NCBI RefSeq assembly: GCF_000747155.1
Contig: NZ_AVCK01000012.1
Location: 186,001 to 250,000 of the forward strand
Reading direction: 5' to 3'
Source of the DNA: Arenimonas metalli CF5-1
GTDB taxonomy: Bacteria > Pseudomonadota > Gammaproteobacteria > Xanthomonadales > Xanthomonadaceae
Length of the DNA: 64,000 nucleotides
The notes beneath the pieces were generated by a model. It ran no database searches and had not been told where the DNA came from. It saw only the letters and a program-made list of their open reading frames with translations. Position numbers and translations under genes: made by a program. Below are positions 56,182 to 64,000 of the stretch, piece by piece. Positions within the stretch are counted from its first letter, which is position 1; every line of letters starts with the position of its first letter.

Positions 56182-57471
56182 ATGGGCGTCGCCAGCTATT
56201 ACCGCGCCACCGCGTCCGCCGCCCCGTCGTTCCCGCCGCTGTCGGGCGTCCGCGAGGCCGACCTCTGCATCGTCGGCGGCGGCTTCGCCGGGCTGAACAC
56301 CGCGCTGGGCCTGGCCGAGCGCGGACGACGCGACGTGGTGCTGATCGAGGCCGACACCATCGGCCACGGCGCCTCCGGGCGCAACGGCGGCTTCGTGTTC
56401 GGCGGCTTCTCGCGCGGCGAGGACGCGCTGCTCGCGGAGCTCGGTCCGGTCGCGGCGCGCAAGCTTTACCAGGGCACGCAGGACGCGGTCGAGCTGATCC
56501 GCCGCCGCATCGCCCGCCACGCTATCGCCTGCCAGGCCACCGATGCCGGCGTGCTGTGGGCGAACTGGTTCCGGGACCCGGCACCGCTGCGTGCGCGCCA
56601 GAAGCTGCTGGCCGAGCATTTCGACACGCAGTGGGACTGGGTGTCGCGCGAGCAGCTGGCCCAGCAGGTCACCACGCGGCGCTACAGCGAGGCGCTGTTC
56701 GAGCGCAATGCGCTGCACTTCCATCCGCTCGACTATGCCCACGGCCTGGCGCGCGTCGCCGCCGGCCTCGGCGTGGCCGTGCACGAAGGCACGCCGGCGA
56801 TCGCGCTGGAGCGGGCGGGGCAGGGCTGGCGCGTGCGCACGCCGCAAGGCGAAGTCCTGGCGCGGCAGGTGGTGCTCTCCTGCGGCGGCTACCTGGCCGG
56901 CCTGCGCCGGGAGGTGGACGCCGGCGTGCTGCCGATCGCCACCTACGTGATGGTGACCGAGCCTCTGGGCGCCCGCCTGGACGAGGTCATCCGCACCCGC
57001 GCCGCCATCTACGACACCCGCTTCGCCTTCGACTACTACCGGCCGCTGCCCGATACGCGGATCCTCTGGGGCGGCCGCATTTCGGTGCGCGACCGGTCGC
57101 CGGACCAGGTGAAGCGGCTGCTGCGGCGCGACCTGCTCAAGGTGTACCCGCAGCTCGAAGACGTCCGCATCGACTACGCCTGGTCGGGCCTGATGAGCTA
57201 CGCCCGCCACCAGATGCCGCAGATCGGCCAGGTGGACGACGGGCTCTGGCTGGCCCAGGCCTTCGGCGGCCACGGCGTGGCGCCGACCACCTTGGCCGGC
57301 GAGGTGCTGGCGTCGGCGATTGCCGAAGGCGACCCGCGCTGGCGTGAATTCAGCCACTACGGCCTGGTATCGGCCATGAAGCCGGCCGGCTTCCTCGGCG
57401 CCCAGCTCAGCTACTGGTGGTACCAGGCCCGCGACGCCTGGAAGGACCGGATGGAGGGACGCCCCCGATGA
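56182..57471 (+). CDS. FAD-dependent oxidoreductase (DAO/PuuB-like)
   Basis: A 429-residue flavoprotein. The FAD Rossmann motif [16 protein letters not shown] is near residue 31, followed by [28 protein letters not shown] and the C-terminal [15 protein letters not shown] fit the D-amino-acid-oxidase fold of gamma-glutamylputrescine oxidase (PuuB/OrdL). The substrate may be an N-substituted amine or amino acid; no glutamylputrescine synthetase is adjacent. It is coupled to csaA by ATGA. Confidence 0.85.
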   Translation: MGVASYYRATASAAPSFPPLSGVREADLCIVGGGFAGLNTALGLAERGRRDVVLIEADTIGHGASGRNGGFVFGGFSRGEDALLAELGPVAARKLYQGTQDAVELIRRRIARHAIACQATDAGVLWANWFRDPAPLRARQKLLAEHFDTQWDWVSREQLAQQVTTRRYSEALFERNALHFHPLDYAHGLARVAAGLGVAVHEGTPAIALERAGQGWRVRTPQGEVLARQVVLSCGGYLAGLRREVDAGVLPIATYVMVTEPLGARLDEVIRTRAAIYDTRFAFDYYRPLPDTRILWGGRISVRDRSPDQVKRLLRRDLLKVYPQLEDVRIDYAWSGLMSYARHQMPQIGQVDDGLWLAQAFGGHGVAPTTLAGEVLASAIAEGDPRWREFSHYGLVSAMKPAGFLGAQLSYWWYQARDAWKDRMEGRPR

Positions 57472-57815
57472 ATACCGAAATCCCGCCGCCGATCAGCTGG
57501 TCCGATTTCGAGAAGGTGCAGCTCTGCGCCGGCACCGTGCTGCGGGTGGAGGACTTCCCGGAGGCGCGCAAACCGGCGTGGAAACTCTGGGTCGACTTCG
57601 GCCCACACGGCGTCCGCAAGACCAGCGCCCAGGTCAGGGCGCTCTACGCCGCCGACGACCTCGTCGGCCGCCAGATCGTCGGCGTCCTCAACTTCCCGCC
57701 CAAGCAGGTCGGCCCCTTCCTCTCCGAATTCCTCCTCACCGGCTTCCCGACCGACGCGGGCGTCGTCATCACCACCCTCGAACGCCCCGTCCCGAACGGC
57801 ACCCGGCTGGCGTAA
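57468..57815 (+). CDS. csaA: CsaA-like tRNA-binding domain protein
   Basis: A 115-residue OB-fold protein. [34 protein letters not shown] and [22 protein letters not shown] match CsaA, a dimeric tRNA-binding/secretion-chaperone protein related to the C-terminal domain of MetRS. ATG at 57468 overlaps the oxidoreductase stop. This ends the long same-strand run. Confidence 0.9.
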   Translation: MNTEIPPPISWSDFEKVQLCAGTVLRVEDFPEARKPAWKLWVDFGPHGVRKTSAQVRALYAADDLVGRQIVGVLNFPPKQVGPFLSEFLLTGFPTDAGVVITTLERPVPNGTRLA

Positions 57816-57820
57816 GGGCG

Positions 57821-57987
57821 TTTTTTGCCGCGGATGAACACAGATGGGCACGGATCGAGAAAGAGCGATCCAGACGCGGATTGACGCGGATGAACGCGGA
57901 TAGACAAGACGCAAGTTTCGCTCTATCCGCGTTCATCCGCGTCTAAATTCCAACCGCTCCATCCGTGTTCATCCGTGGCCAAAAAAA
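57821..57987. repeat. 167-bp nested inverted repeat (GCGGATGAACGCGGAT family)
   Basis: The outer arms are TTTTTTGCCGCGGATGAACA (57821-57840 onward) and its near-complement ending GGCCAAAAAAA (57959-57987). Inside, a perfect 22-base inverted pair lies at 57883-57904 and 57922-57943, each built on GCGGATGAACGCGGAT. Shorter half-copies fill the rest. It holds no gene. Similar GCGGATGAACGCGGAT repeats are scattered in xanthomonad genomes; the folded form and T/A-rich ends look like a MITE or a large terminator. Confidence 0.8.
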
Positions 57988-58006
57988 CGGGCCCCGAAGG
58001 GCCCGT
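57981..58006 (-). terminator. Intrinsic terminator of the fad operon
   Basis: On the minus strand ACGGGCCC, loop TTCG, GGGCCCGT, then a T-run of six or seven, 24 bases after the thiolase stop. The T-run is shared with the end of the repeat at 57821-57987. Confidence 0.9.
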
Positions 58007-58030
58007 CCAGTCACGAGTTCCGACGCGAAG

Positions 58031-59230
58031 TCAGAGCGACTCGAAGATGCCAGCGGCGCCCATGCCGGTGCCGATGCACATCGTGACCATGCCGTACTTG
58101 GCCTTGCGGCGCTGCATGCCGTGCACGATCGTCGCCGTGCGGATGGCACCGGTGGCGCCCAGCGGGTGGCCCAGGGCGATCGCGCCGCCCAGCGGGTTCA
58201 CCTTGTCCGGGTCCAGGCCGCAGGTGCGGATCACGGCCAGCGCCTGCGCGGCGAAGGCCTCGTTGAGCTCGATCCAGTCGAGCTGGTCCTGGTTCAGGCC
58301 GGCCTGCTGCAGCGCCTTCGGGATCGCCGCGATCGGGCCGATGCCCATCACTTCCGGACGCACGCCCGCCACCGAGAAGCTGACGAAGCGCGCCAGCGGG
58401 GTGAGGCCGTACTCCTTGATCGCCTTCTCGGACGCCAGCAGCACCGCGCCGGCGCCGTCGGACATCTGCGACGAGGTGCCGGCCGTGACGCTGCCGCCGT
58501 TGCGGAAGACCGGGCGCAGCTTGGCCAGGCCCTCGAGGCTGGTGTCGGCGCGCGGGCCCTCGTCGTGCTCGACCAGCAGCTCGCGCAGCTTCACCGTGTT
58601 CGAGCCGACCACCGGCTGGCGCGAGATCACCTGGTAGGGCGAGATCTCGGCCTTGAATTCACCGGCCGCCTGCGCCGCCAGCGCCTTGCGGTGCGAGGCG
58701 ACGGCGAAGGCGTCCTGGTCCTCGCGCGAGACCTTCCATTCCTCGGCGACCTTCTCGGCGGTGATGCCCATGCCGTAGGCAATCGCCACGTTCTCGTCCT
58801 TGGCGAACACCTGCGGGCTCATCGCCACCTTGTTCCCCATCATCGGCACCATCGACATCGACTCGGTGCCGCCGGCCAGCATGAGGTCGGCGTGGCCCAG
58901 GCGGATCTGGTCGGCCGCCATCGCCACGGCCTGCAGGCCGGACGAGCAGAAGCGGTTGATGGTCTGCGCGGCGATCACGTTCGGCAGGCCGGCCAGCAGC
59001 AGGCCGATGCGCGCCACGTTCATGCCTTGCTCGCCCTCGGGCATGGCGCAGCCGATGATGGCGTCGTCGATGCGGGTCGGGTCGATTCCCGGCGCCTGCG
59101 CGACCACGGCACGCAGCACGTGGGCGAGCATTTCATCGGGGCGGGTGTTGCGGAAGACGCCGCGCGGGGCCTTGCCGACCGGGGTGCGGGTGGCGGCGAC
59201 GATGTAGGCGTCCTGGATTTGCTTGGTCAT
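58031..59230 (-). CDS. fadA: Acetyl-CoA C-acyltransferase (3-ketoacyl-CoA thiolase)
   Basis: A 399-residue thiolase for the last step of beta-oxidation. Nucleophile Cys95 (NRFCSSGLQA), the GHPLGATG His and Cys385 (CIGTGMGAAG) are intact. It lies four bases after the multifunctional protein gene and is probably its complex partner. Confidence 0.94.
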   Translation of the reverse strand: MTKQIQDAYIVAATRTPVGKAPRGVFRNTRPDEMLAHVLRAVVAQAPGIDPTRIDDAIIGCAMPEGEQGMNVARIGLLLAGLPNVIAAQTINRFCSSGLQAVAMAADQIRLGHADLMLAGGTESMSMVPMMGNKVAMSPQVFAKDENVAIAYGMGITAEKVAEEWKVSREDQDAFAVASHRKALAAQAAGEFKAEISPYQVISRQPVVGSNTVKLRELLVEHDEGPRADTSLEGLAKLRPVFRNGGSVTAGTSSQMSDGAGAVLLASEKAIKEYGLTPLARFVSFSVAGVRPEVMGIGPIAAIPKALQQAGLNQDQLDWIELNEAFAAQALAVIRTCGLDPDKVNPLGGAIALGHPLGATGAIRTATIVHGMQRRKAKYGMVTMCIGTGMGAAGIFESL

Positions 59231-59234
59231 GGGG

Positions 59235-61604
59235 TCAGTTCCTCAGCGGCTTGCCGGTCTTGAGCGTGTGCAGGATGCGTTCCTGCGTCTTGGGCATCTG
59301 GGCCAGCGCGACGAAATGCTCGCGCTCGAGCTTCAGCAGCCACTCCTCGTCCACCACGGCGCCGCGGTCGACTTCGCCGCCGCACAGCACGGTGGCGATG
59401 CGCGAGGACACCTCGTAGTCATGCGGGGAGATGAACCGCCCCTCGAGCATGTTCACCAGCATCATCTTGAAGGTGGCGATGCCGACGTCGCCGGCCACCT
59501 GCACCTGGCGGGCGGGCAGGGGCGGGCGGTAGCCCGACTCGGCCAGCGCCAGGGCCTGGGCCTTGGCCACGTGCAGCAGCTCGTACTGGTTGAACACCAC
59601 GACGTCGTTGTCGCGGGCCAGCTTCAGCTCCTTGGCCTCGAGCGCCGAGGCGGACACCTTGCCCATCGCCACGGTCTCGAAGTAGGGCTTGAGCGCCGCG
59701 AACACGTCGCCGCCCGGACCCGCGGCCGCCGAAGCGCGCACCGCGATCTCCTTCAGGCCGCCGCCGGCCGGCAGCAGGCCCACGCCCGCCTCGACCAGGC
59801 CGACGTAGCTCTCGAGCGAGAACACGCTGCGGGCCGAATGCATCTGGAACTCGCAGCCGCCACCGAGGGCCAGGCCGCGCACCGCGGCGATCACCGGCAC
59901 CAGCGAATACTTGATGCGCTGGCTGGTGGCCTGGAAGGTCTTTACCATCGCCTCGAACTCATCCACGCGCCCGGCCTGCAGCGAGGCCATGGCCCCGGAC
60001 AGGTCGGCGCCAGCCGAGAACGGCTCCTTGGTCTGCCACAGCACCAGGCCGCGGAAGTCCTTCTCGGCGCGGTCGATGGCCTCGCCGATGCCGGCCAGCA
60101 CGCCGTCGCCGACGGTGTTCATCTTGGTCTTGAAGCTCAGCACCGCGATGCCGTCGCCGTCGTGCCACATCCGCACGCTGTCGGTCTCGAACACCGTGGT
60201 GCCCGGGTCCGCGCGCTCGCCCAGCACCGGGTCCGGGAAGCGCTGGCGGTGGTAGACCGACAGGTTGGAGCGCGGCAGCACTTCGCCGCGGACCGGGCTG
60301 AAGCTGCCCTCGGCCGCGTGCACGCCCTCGCGGCCATCGAACACCCAGTTCGGCAGCGGCGCGTTGGACATGGACTTGCCGGCGACGATGTCCTCGGCGA
60401 TCCACTCGGCCACCTGCTTCCAGCCGGCCGCCTGCCAGGACTCGAACGGGCCCAGGCTCCAGCCGTAGCCCCAGCGGATGGCCAGGTCGACGTCGCGGGC
60501 GGTCTCGGCGATCGAGGCCAGGTGGTAGGCGCTGTAGTGGAACAGGTCGCGGAACACCGACCACAGGAACTGCGCCTGCGGGTGCGGGCTGGCGCGCAGC
60601 TGGGCGAACTTCTCGGCCGGGTTCTTGTTCTTGAGGATGGCGACGACCTCGGGGGCCGCCTCGCCGGTGGCCGGGCGGTAGTCCTGGGCCTTGAGGTCCA
60701 GCACCACGATGTCCTTGCCCTTCTTCATGAAGATGCCGGCGCCGGTCTTTTGGCCCAGCGCGCCCTTGTCGATCAGCGCCTTGAGCCAGTCCGGGGCCTT
60801 GAAGTACTTGTGCCACGGGTCGTCGGGCAGGGTATCGGCCATGGTCTTGATGACGTGGGCCATGGTGTCGAGGCCGACCACGTCCGAGGTGCGGTAGGTC
60901 GCCGACTTCGGGCGGCCCAGCAGCGGGCCGGTCAGGGCGTCCACCTCGTCGAAGCCGAGGCCGAACTGGGCCGTGTGGTGCAGGGTGGAGAGGATCGAGA
61001 ACACGCCGATGCGGTTGCCGATGAAGTTCGGGGTGTCCTTGGCGTAGACCACGCCCTTGCCTAGGGTCGTGACCAGGAAAGTCTCAAGCCCTTCAAGCAC
61101 TTGCTTGTCGGTCTTCGCGCAAGGGATCAACTCGGCCAGGTGCATGTAGCGCGGCGGGTTGAAGAAGTGCACGCCGCAGAACCGGGAGTGAAGTGATTCC
61201 GGAAGAACTTCGGCCAAGTCATTGATGGACAAGCCGGAAGTATTGGAGGCCAGGATCGCGTTCGGGGCCACGTAGGCCTCGATCCGGTCGTACAGCGCCT
61301 TCTTCCAGTCCATGCGCTCGGCGATGGCCTCGATGATCAGGTCGCAGTCCTTGAGCAGGTCCAGGTGCTGGTCGTAGTTGGCCGGGGTGATGGCCGCGGC
61401 CTTGGCCTTGCTGGCGAAGGGCGCCGGCGAGAGCTTGCCGAGGTTGGCGATGGCCTTGTCGACGATGCCGTTGGGCGGGCCTTCCTTGGCGGGAAGGTCG
61501 AACAGGATCGTGTCGACGTCGGCGTTGACGAGGTGGGCGGCGATCTGCGCGCCCATCACGCCGGCGCCGAGGACGGCCACCTTGCGGATGCGGAGTTGGG
61601 GCAT
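59235..61604 (-). CDS. 3-hydroxyacyl-CoA dehydrogenase / enoyl-CoA hydratase fusion
   Basis: A 789-residue beta-oxidation enzyme. The dehydrogenase is N-terminal (VAVLGAGVMGAQIAAHL near 9-25; NTSGLSIND; HFFNPPRYMHLAELI; the C-terminal dimerisation part to about 450) and the hydratase is C-terminal (FSAGADLSGAMAS and ALGGGCEFQMHS from about 545). This order is the reverse of FadB/FadJ and matches the FadN-like type. TetR-HAD/ECH-thiolase are on one strand with short gaps. GGAG lies before the ATG at 61604. Confidence 0.92.
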   Translation of the reverse strand: MPQLRIRKVAVLGAGVMGAQIAAHLVNADVDTILFDLPAKEGPPNGIVDKAIANLGKLSPAPFASKAKAAAITPANYDQHLDLLKDCDLIIEAIAERMDWKKALYDRIEAYVAPNAILASNTSGLSINDLAEVLPESLHSRFCGVHFFNPPRYMHLAELIPCAKTDKQVLEGLETFLVTTLGKGVVYAKDTPNFIGNRIGVFSILSTLHHTAQFGLGFDEVDALTGPLLGRPKSATYRTSDVVGLDTMAHVIKTMADTLPDDPWHKYFKAPDWLKALIDKGALGQKTGAGIFMKKGKDIVVLDLKAQDYRPATGEAAPEVVAILKNKNPAEKFAQLRASPHPQAQFLWSVFRDLFHYSAYHLASIAETARDVDLAIRWGYGWSLGPFESWQAAGWKQVAEWIAEDIVAGKSMSNAPLPNWVFDGREGVHAAEGSFSPVRGEVLPRSNLSVYHRQRFPDPVLGERADPGTTVFETDSVRMWHDGDGIAVLSFKTKMNTVGDGVLAGIGEAIDRAEKDFRGLVLWQTKEPFSAGADLSGAMASLQAGRVDEFEAMVKTFQATSQRIKYSLVPVIAAVRGLALGGGCEFQMHSARSVFSLESYVGLVEAGVGLLPAGGGLKEIAVRASAAAGPGGDVFAALKPYFETVAMGKVSASALEAKELKLARDNDVVVFNQYELLHVAKAQALALAESGYRPPLPARQVQVAGDVGIATFKMMLVNMLEGRFISPHDYEVSSRIATVLCGGEVDRGAVVDEEWLLKLEREHFVALAQMPKTQERILHTLKTGKPLRN

Positions 61605-61640
61605 GGGAAAAGCTCCGTGGGAGGAGGGATCGTGGAAAGG

Positions 61641-62264
61641 TCAGCCGGCGGCGCGCAGGCCGGCGGCGGCGAAGCGGATCAGGGCCTGGGCGGCCTTCTC
61701 GCAGTGGGCCTTCTCGGACACGCCGGTCGGCCGCTTGATCAGGCCGAAATCGGCCATGGCGTAGGTGAGCGCGCCGGCGGTGAAGTCCAGGCGCCAGTAC
61801 AGGTCCTCCTTGGCCAGGGCCGGCACGGCCTGGCCGATGGCCTTTGCGAACTCGCGCAGCACGTGGCCGTAGTTGTCGGAGAGGAACTTGCGCAGGCGGT
61901 CGTTCTTCTCCGCGAAGGCCCGGGCCAGCACGCGCACGAAGGCCGAGCCGCCGTGGCGGTCGATGGTCAGGGCCAGCGGCGGCTCGATGAAGGCGGCCAG
62001 GATGGCCTCGAGGTCGCCGGGCTTTTCCTCCTGGGCCCGGCGCAGCTGGGCCAGGCGGCGCTCGCTCATTTCGTCCATGCGGCGGCGGAAGACCTCGTTG
62101 ACCAGGTTTTCCTTGCTGCCGAAGTGGTAGTTGACCGCGGCGATGTTGACGTCGGCCCGGCTGGTCACCTGGCGCAGCGAGGTGCCGGCGAAGCCGTGCT
62201 GGGCGAAGAGCTCCTCGGCCGCGCCGAGGATGCGTTCCTTGGTGTTGAAGTGGGTCGTGGTCAT
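61641..62264 (-). CDS. TetR-family fatty-acid regulator (PsrA-like)
   Basis: A 207-residue repressor. The HTH region (KERILGAAEELFAQHGFAGTS; VNIAAVNYHFGSKENL) is close to that of PsrA, the long-chain-fatty-acid-responsive regulator of Pseudomonas, and the C-terminal domain has the matching length. It is the first gene of the fad operon, with 36 bases to the next gene, so it probably represses its own operon until acyl-CoA binds. Confidence 0.87.
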   Translation of the reverse strand: MTTTHFNTKERILGAAEELFAQHGFAGTSLRQVTSRADVNIAAVNYHFGSKENLVNEVFRRRMDEMSERRLAQLRRAQEEKPGDLEAILAAFIEPPLALTIDRHGGSAFVRVLARAFAEKNDRLRKFLSDNYGHVLREFAKAIGQAVPALAKEDLYWRLDFTAGALTYAMADFGLIKRPTGVSEKAHCEKAAQALIRFAAAGLRAAG

Positions 62265-62299
62265 GGCCTGCCAGCGCTCGATTCAAACGGTTGTTGGCG

Positions 62300-62343
62300 A
62301 GTGTACGCCGGTCCGGGCCGCCGTCAAATGCCTGATTGAATCA
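62300..62343 (-). promoter_or_regulatory. Promoter and candidate operators of the fad operon
   Basis: On the minus strand TTGACG (complement of 62322-62327) and TACACT (complement of 62300-62305) are 16 bases apart. A perfect 11-base palindrome TGATTGAATCA (62333-62343) lies just upstream of the -35 box, and GATTCAAAC (62280-62288) lies between the -10 box and the tetR start. Both share the GATTCAA core and would suit binding of the operon's TetR protein. Confidence 0.55.
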
Positions 62344-62496
62344 AGCGGCTGGCCGAACCTTGGCCCCGGGGCAGGGCAAGGCCGGGTGACCGAGCCTCGG
62401 GAAGTTTGCAAGGATTGCCGCTAAACCCTCGCCGGGACGGGGAATTGTGTTAAATTTGCGGGCCCCACAACCCCTAAGAACCCACGGAGTTTCACC

Positions 62497-62922
62497 ATGG
62501 CGCTGGAGCGCACCATTTCCATCATCAAGCCCGACGCGGTCGCCAAGAACGTGATCGGCGAGATCTACTCCCGCTTCGAGAAGGCCGGCCTGAAGGTCGT
62601 CGCCGCCAAGATGAAGCACCTCTCCCGCAAGGAAGCCGAAGGTTTCTACGCCGTGCACCGCGAGCGCCCGTTCTTCAACGCGCTGGTCGAGTTCATGATC
62701 TCCGGCCCGGTGATGATCCAGGTGCTGGAAGGCGAGAACGCCGTGCAGAAGAACCGCGACCTGATGGGCGCCACCAACCCGAAGGAAGCCGCGGCCGGCA
62801 CCATCCGCGCCGATTTCGCGCAGTCGATCGACGCCAACGCCGTGCACGGTTCGGACAGCCTGGAGAACGCCGCGATCGAAACCGCGTACTTCTTCGCCGC
62901 CACCGAGCTCTGCCCGCGCTGA
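62497..62922 (+). CDS. ndk: Nucleoside diphosphate kinase
   Basis: A 141-residue enzyme that balances nucleoside triphosphates. [16 protein letters not shown] at the N-terminus and phospho-acceptor His117 in NAVHGSDS are diagnostic. ACGGAG lies before the ATG. A TTAAAT-like -10 region lies about 45 bases upstream. Confidence 0.98.
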   Translation: MALERTISIIKPDAVAKNVIGEIYSRFEKAGLKVVAAKMKHLSRKEAEGFYAVHRERPFFNALVEFMISGPVMIQVLEGENAVQKNRDLMGATNPKEAAAGTIRADFAQSIDANAVHGSDSLENAAIETAYFFAATELCPR

Positions 62923-62945
62923 GCGATGCCCACGTGACCGAGGCC

Positions 62946-64000
62946 ATGGACAAGCTGATCCCCTCGCTGACCAACCCGGAAGGGCAGGCCGGCGCGCGGG
63001 TGAACCTGTTCGACCTCGATCGCGAGGGCCTGGAGCGCTTCTTCGCCGAGACCCTCGGCGAGAAGCGCTTCCGCGCCCACCAGATCATGAAGTGGATGTA
63101 CCACCAGCACGTCACCGACTTCGGCCAGATGACCGACGTCGGCAAGGCGCTGCGGTCCCGGCTCGAGCAGCACTGCGAGATCCGCCCGCCCAACGTGGTG
63201 CTCGACCAGGGCTCCAGCGACGGCACCCACAAGTGGCTGCTGGGCATGGACACCTCGAACTCGATCGAGACCGTGTTCATCCCCGACAAGGGCCGCGGCA
63301 CGCTGTGCGTGTCCAGCCAGGTCGGCTGCGGCCTGAACTGCCAGTTCTGCTCCACCGCCACCCAGGGCTTCAACCGCAACCTGTCCACCGCCGAGATCAT
63401 AGGCCAGGTGTGGACGGCCTCGAAGCACCTCGGCAACAAGACCCACCACCAGCGCAAGCTCACCAACGTCGTCATGATGGGCATGGGCGAGCCGCTGCTG
63501 AACTTCGACAACGTCGTGCGCGCCATGAGCCTGATGCGCGACGACTACGGCTTCGGCCTGGCCAACAAGCGCGTCACCCTGTCCACCGCCGGCCTGGTGC
63601 CGATGATCGACAAGCTCTCCGAGGTCAGCGACGTGTCGCTGGCGGTGTCGCTGCACGCGCCGGACGACGACCTGCGCACCCAGCTGGTGCCGCTGAACAA
63701 GAAGTACCCGATCGCCGAGCTGCTCGACGCCTGCGTGCGCTACGCGCTGCGCAAGCCGCGCACCTCGATCACCTTCGAATACACGATGATGAAGGGCGTC
63801 AACGACCAGCCCGCGCACGCCCGCGCGCTCGCCCAGCTGATGCGCAAGTTCGACGCGCGCGTGCAGCGCGAGGACGCCGCCAAGGTCAACCTGATCCCGT
63901 TCAACCCCTTCACCGGCACCCGCTTCGAGCGCTCCGAGGAGGCCGACATCCGCGCCTTCCAGAAGATCCTGCTCGACCAGAAGGTGCTGACCATGGTCCG
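62946..64000 (+). CDS. rlmN: 23S rRNA/tRNA adenine-C2 methyltransferase RlmN, 3'-truncated by window edge
   Basis: A radical-SAM enzyme methylating A2503 of 23S rRNA and A37 of some tRNAs. The 4Fe-4S motif CGLNCQFC (CxxxCxxC type) follows [23 protein letters not shown] and [13 protein letters not shown] are family blocks, and [21 protein letters not shown] is seen. The start is uncertain: ATG at 62946 or GTG at 62934, four codons earlier in the same frame. The frame is open to the window end, so the C-terminal catalytic Cys is not covered. It lies 23 bases after ndk, a conserved neighbour. Confidence 0.95.
   Translation, partial: MDKLIPSLTNPEGQAGARVNLFDLDREGLERFFAETLGEKRFRAHQIMKWMYHQHVTDFGQMTDVGKALRSRLEQHCEIRPPNVVLDQGSSDGTHKWLLGMDTSNSIETVFIPDKGRGTLCVSSQVGCGLNCQFCSTATQGFNRNLSTAEIIGQVWTASKHLGNKTHHQRKLTNVVMMGMGEPLLNFDNVVRAMSLMRDDYGFGLANKRVTLSTAGLVPMIDKLSEVSDVSLAVSLHAPDDDLRTQLVPLNKKYPIAELLDACVRYALRKPRTSITFEYTMMKGVNDQPAHARALAQLMRKFDARVQREDAAKVNLIPFNPFTGTRFERSEEADIRAFQKILLDQKVLTMV

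Overview
The window is a GC-rich stretch of a gammaproteobacterial chromosome, most probably from the Xanthomonadaceae/Lysobacteraceae (Lysobacter, Luteimonas or Arenimonas type). This rests on gene order (divergent rne/rluC; serC-pheA-hisC-aroA-cmk-rpsA-ihfB-lapA-lapB), on an FFLEELY-type protein, on PHA-granule accessory genes and on REP-like repeats. The genus is an inference. There is no prophage, CRISPR array or rRNA operon; the only clear mobile element is one complete ISL3-family insertion sequence.

Layout. 0-8.6 kb: partial phytanoyl-CoA dioxygenase, secreted M14 peptidase, fluoride channel crcB, a secreted beta-rich protein, serS with a LysR regulator, tRNA-Ser(UGA), an unrecognised Cys/Gly-rich small protein behind a degenerate CPBP membrane protein, and a UvrY/GacA response regulator. 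8.66-9.98 kb: the ISL3 element, with exact 8-bp target duplications, inserted in the tail of the terminator shared by uvrY and rne. 10-18 kb: rne with a long leader, rluC, a palindromic repeat ending exactly at two convergent stop codons, a pterin carbinolamine dehydratase, nfuA, a TonB-like Pro-Glu protein and two cytochromes c. 18.2-25.9 kb: an RND efflux operon with one lipoprotein adaptor and two permeases. 26-29.5 kb: agmatine-to-putrescine operon (aguA, aguB) with a TraB-family membrane protein. 29.6-33 kb: alternative ribosomal protein L36, then a TetR regulator and acyl-CoA-binding protein divergent from a two-domain fatty acyl-CoA reductase. 33-38.3 kb: membrane-anchored Mrr-like protein, phasin, patatin, FFLEELY protein, PHA-system protein and an FHA protein. 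38.3-43.2 kb: msrPQ repair system divergent from a five-PAS GGDEF-EAL protein.

43.2-57.8 kb is one long same-strand run: serine and aromatic amino acid synthesis, cmk, rpsA, ihfB, the LapAB module controlling LPS synthesis, then polysaccharide precursor genes (WecA-like transferase, WbpM-like dehydratase, galU), an amine-oxidase-like flavoprotein and csaA. A 167-bp nested inverted repeat follows. 58-62.3 kb is a beta-oxidation operon led by its own TetR regulator. The window ends with ndk and the 5' part of rlmN.

The genes suggest a free-living aerobe investing in lipid metabolism (fatty acyl-CoA reduction, PHA granule proteins, beta-oxidation), polyamines and surface polysaccharide. Start codons, families and motifs were judged by reading; no database or structure search was run.
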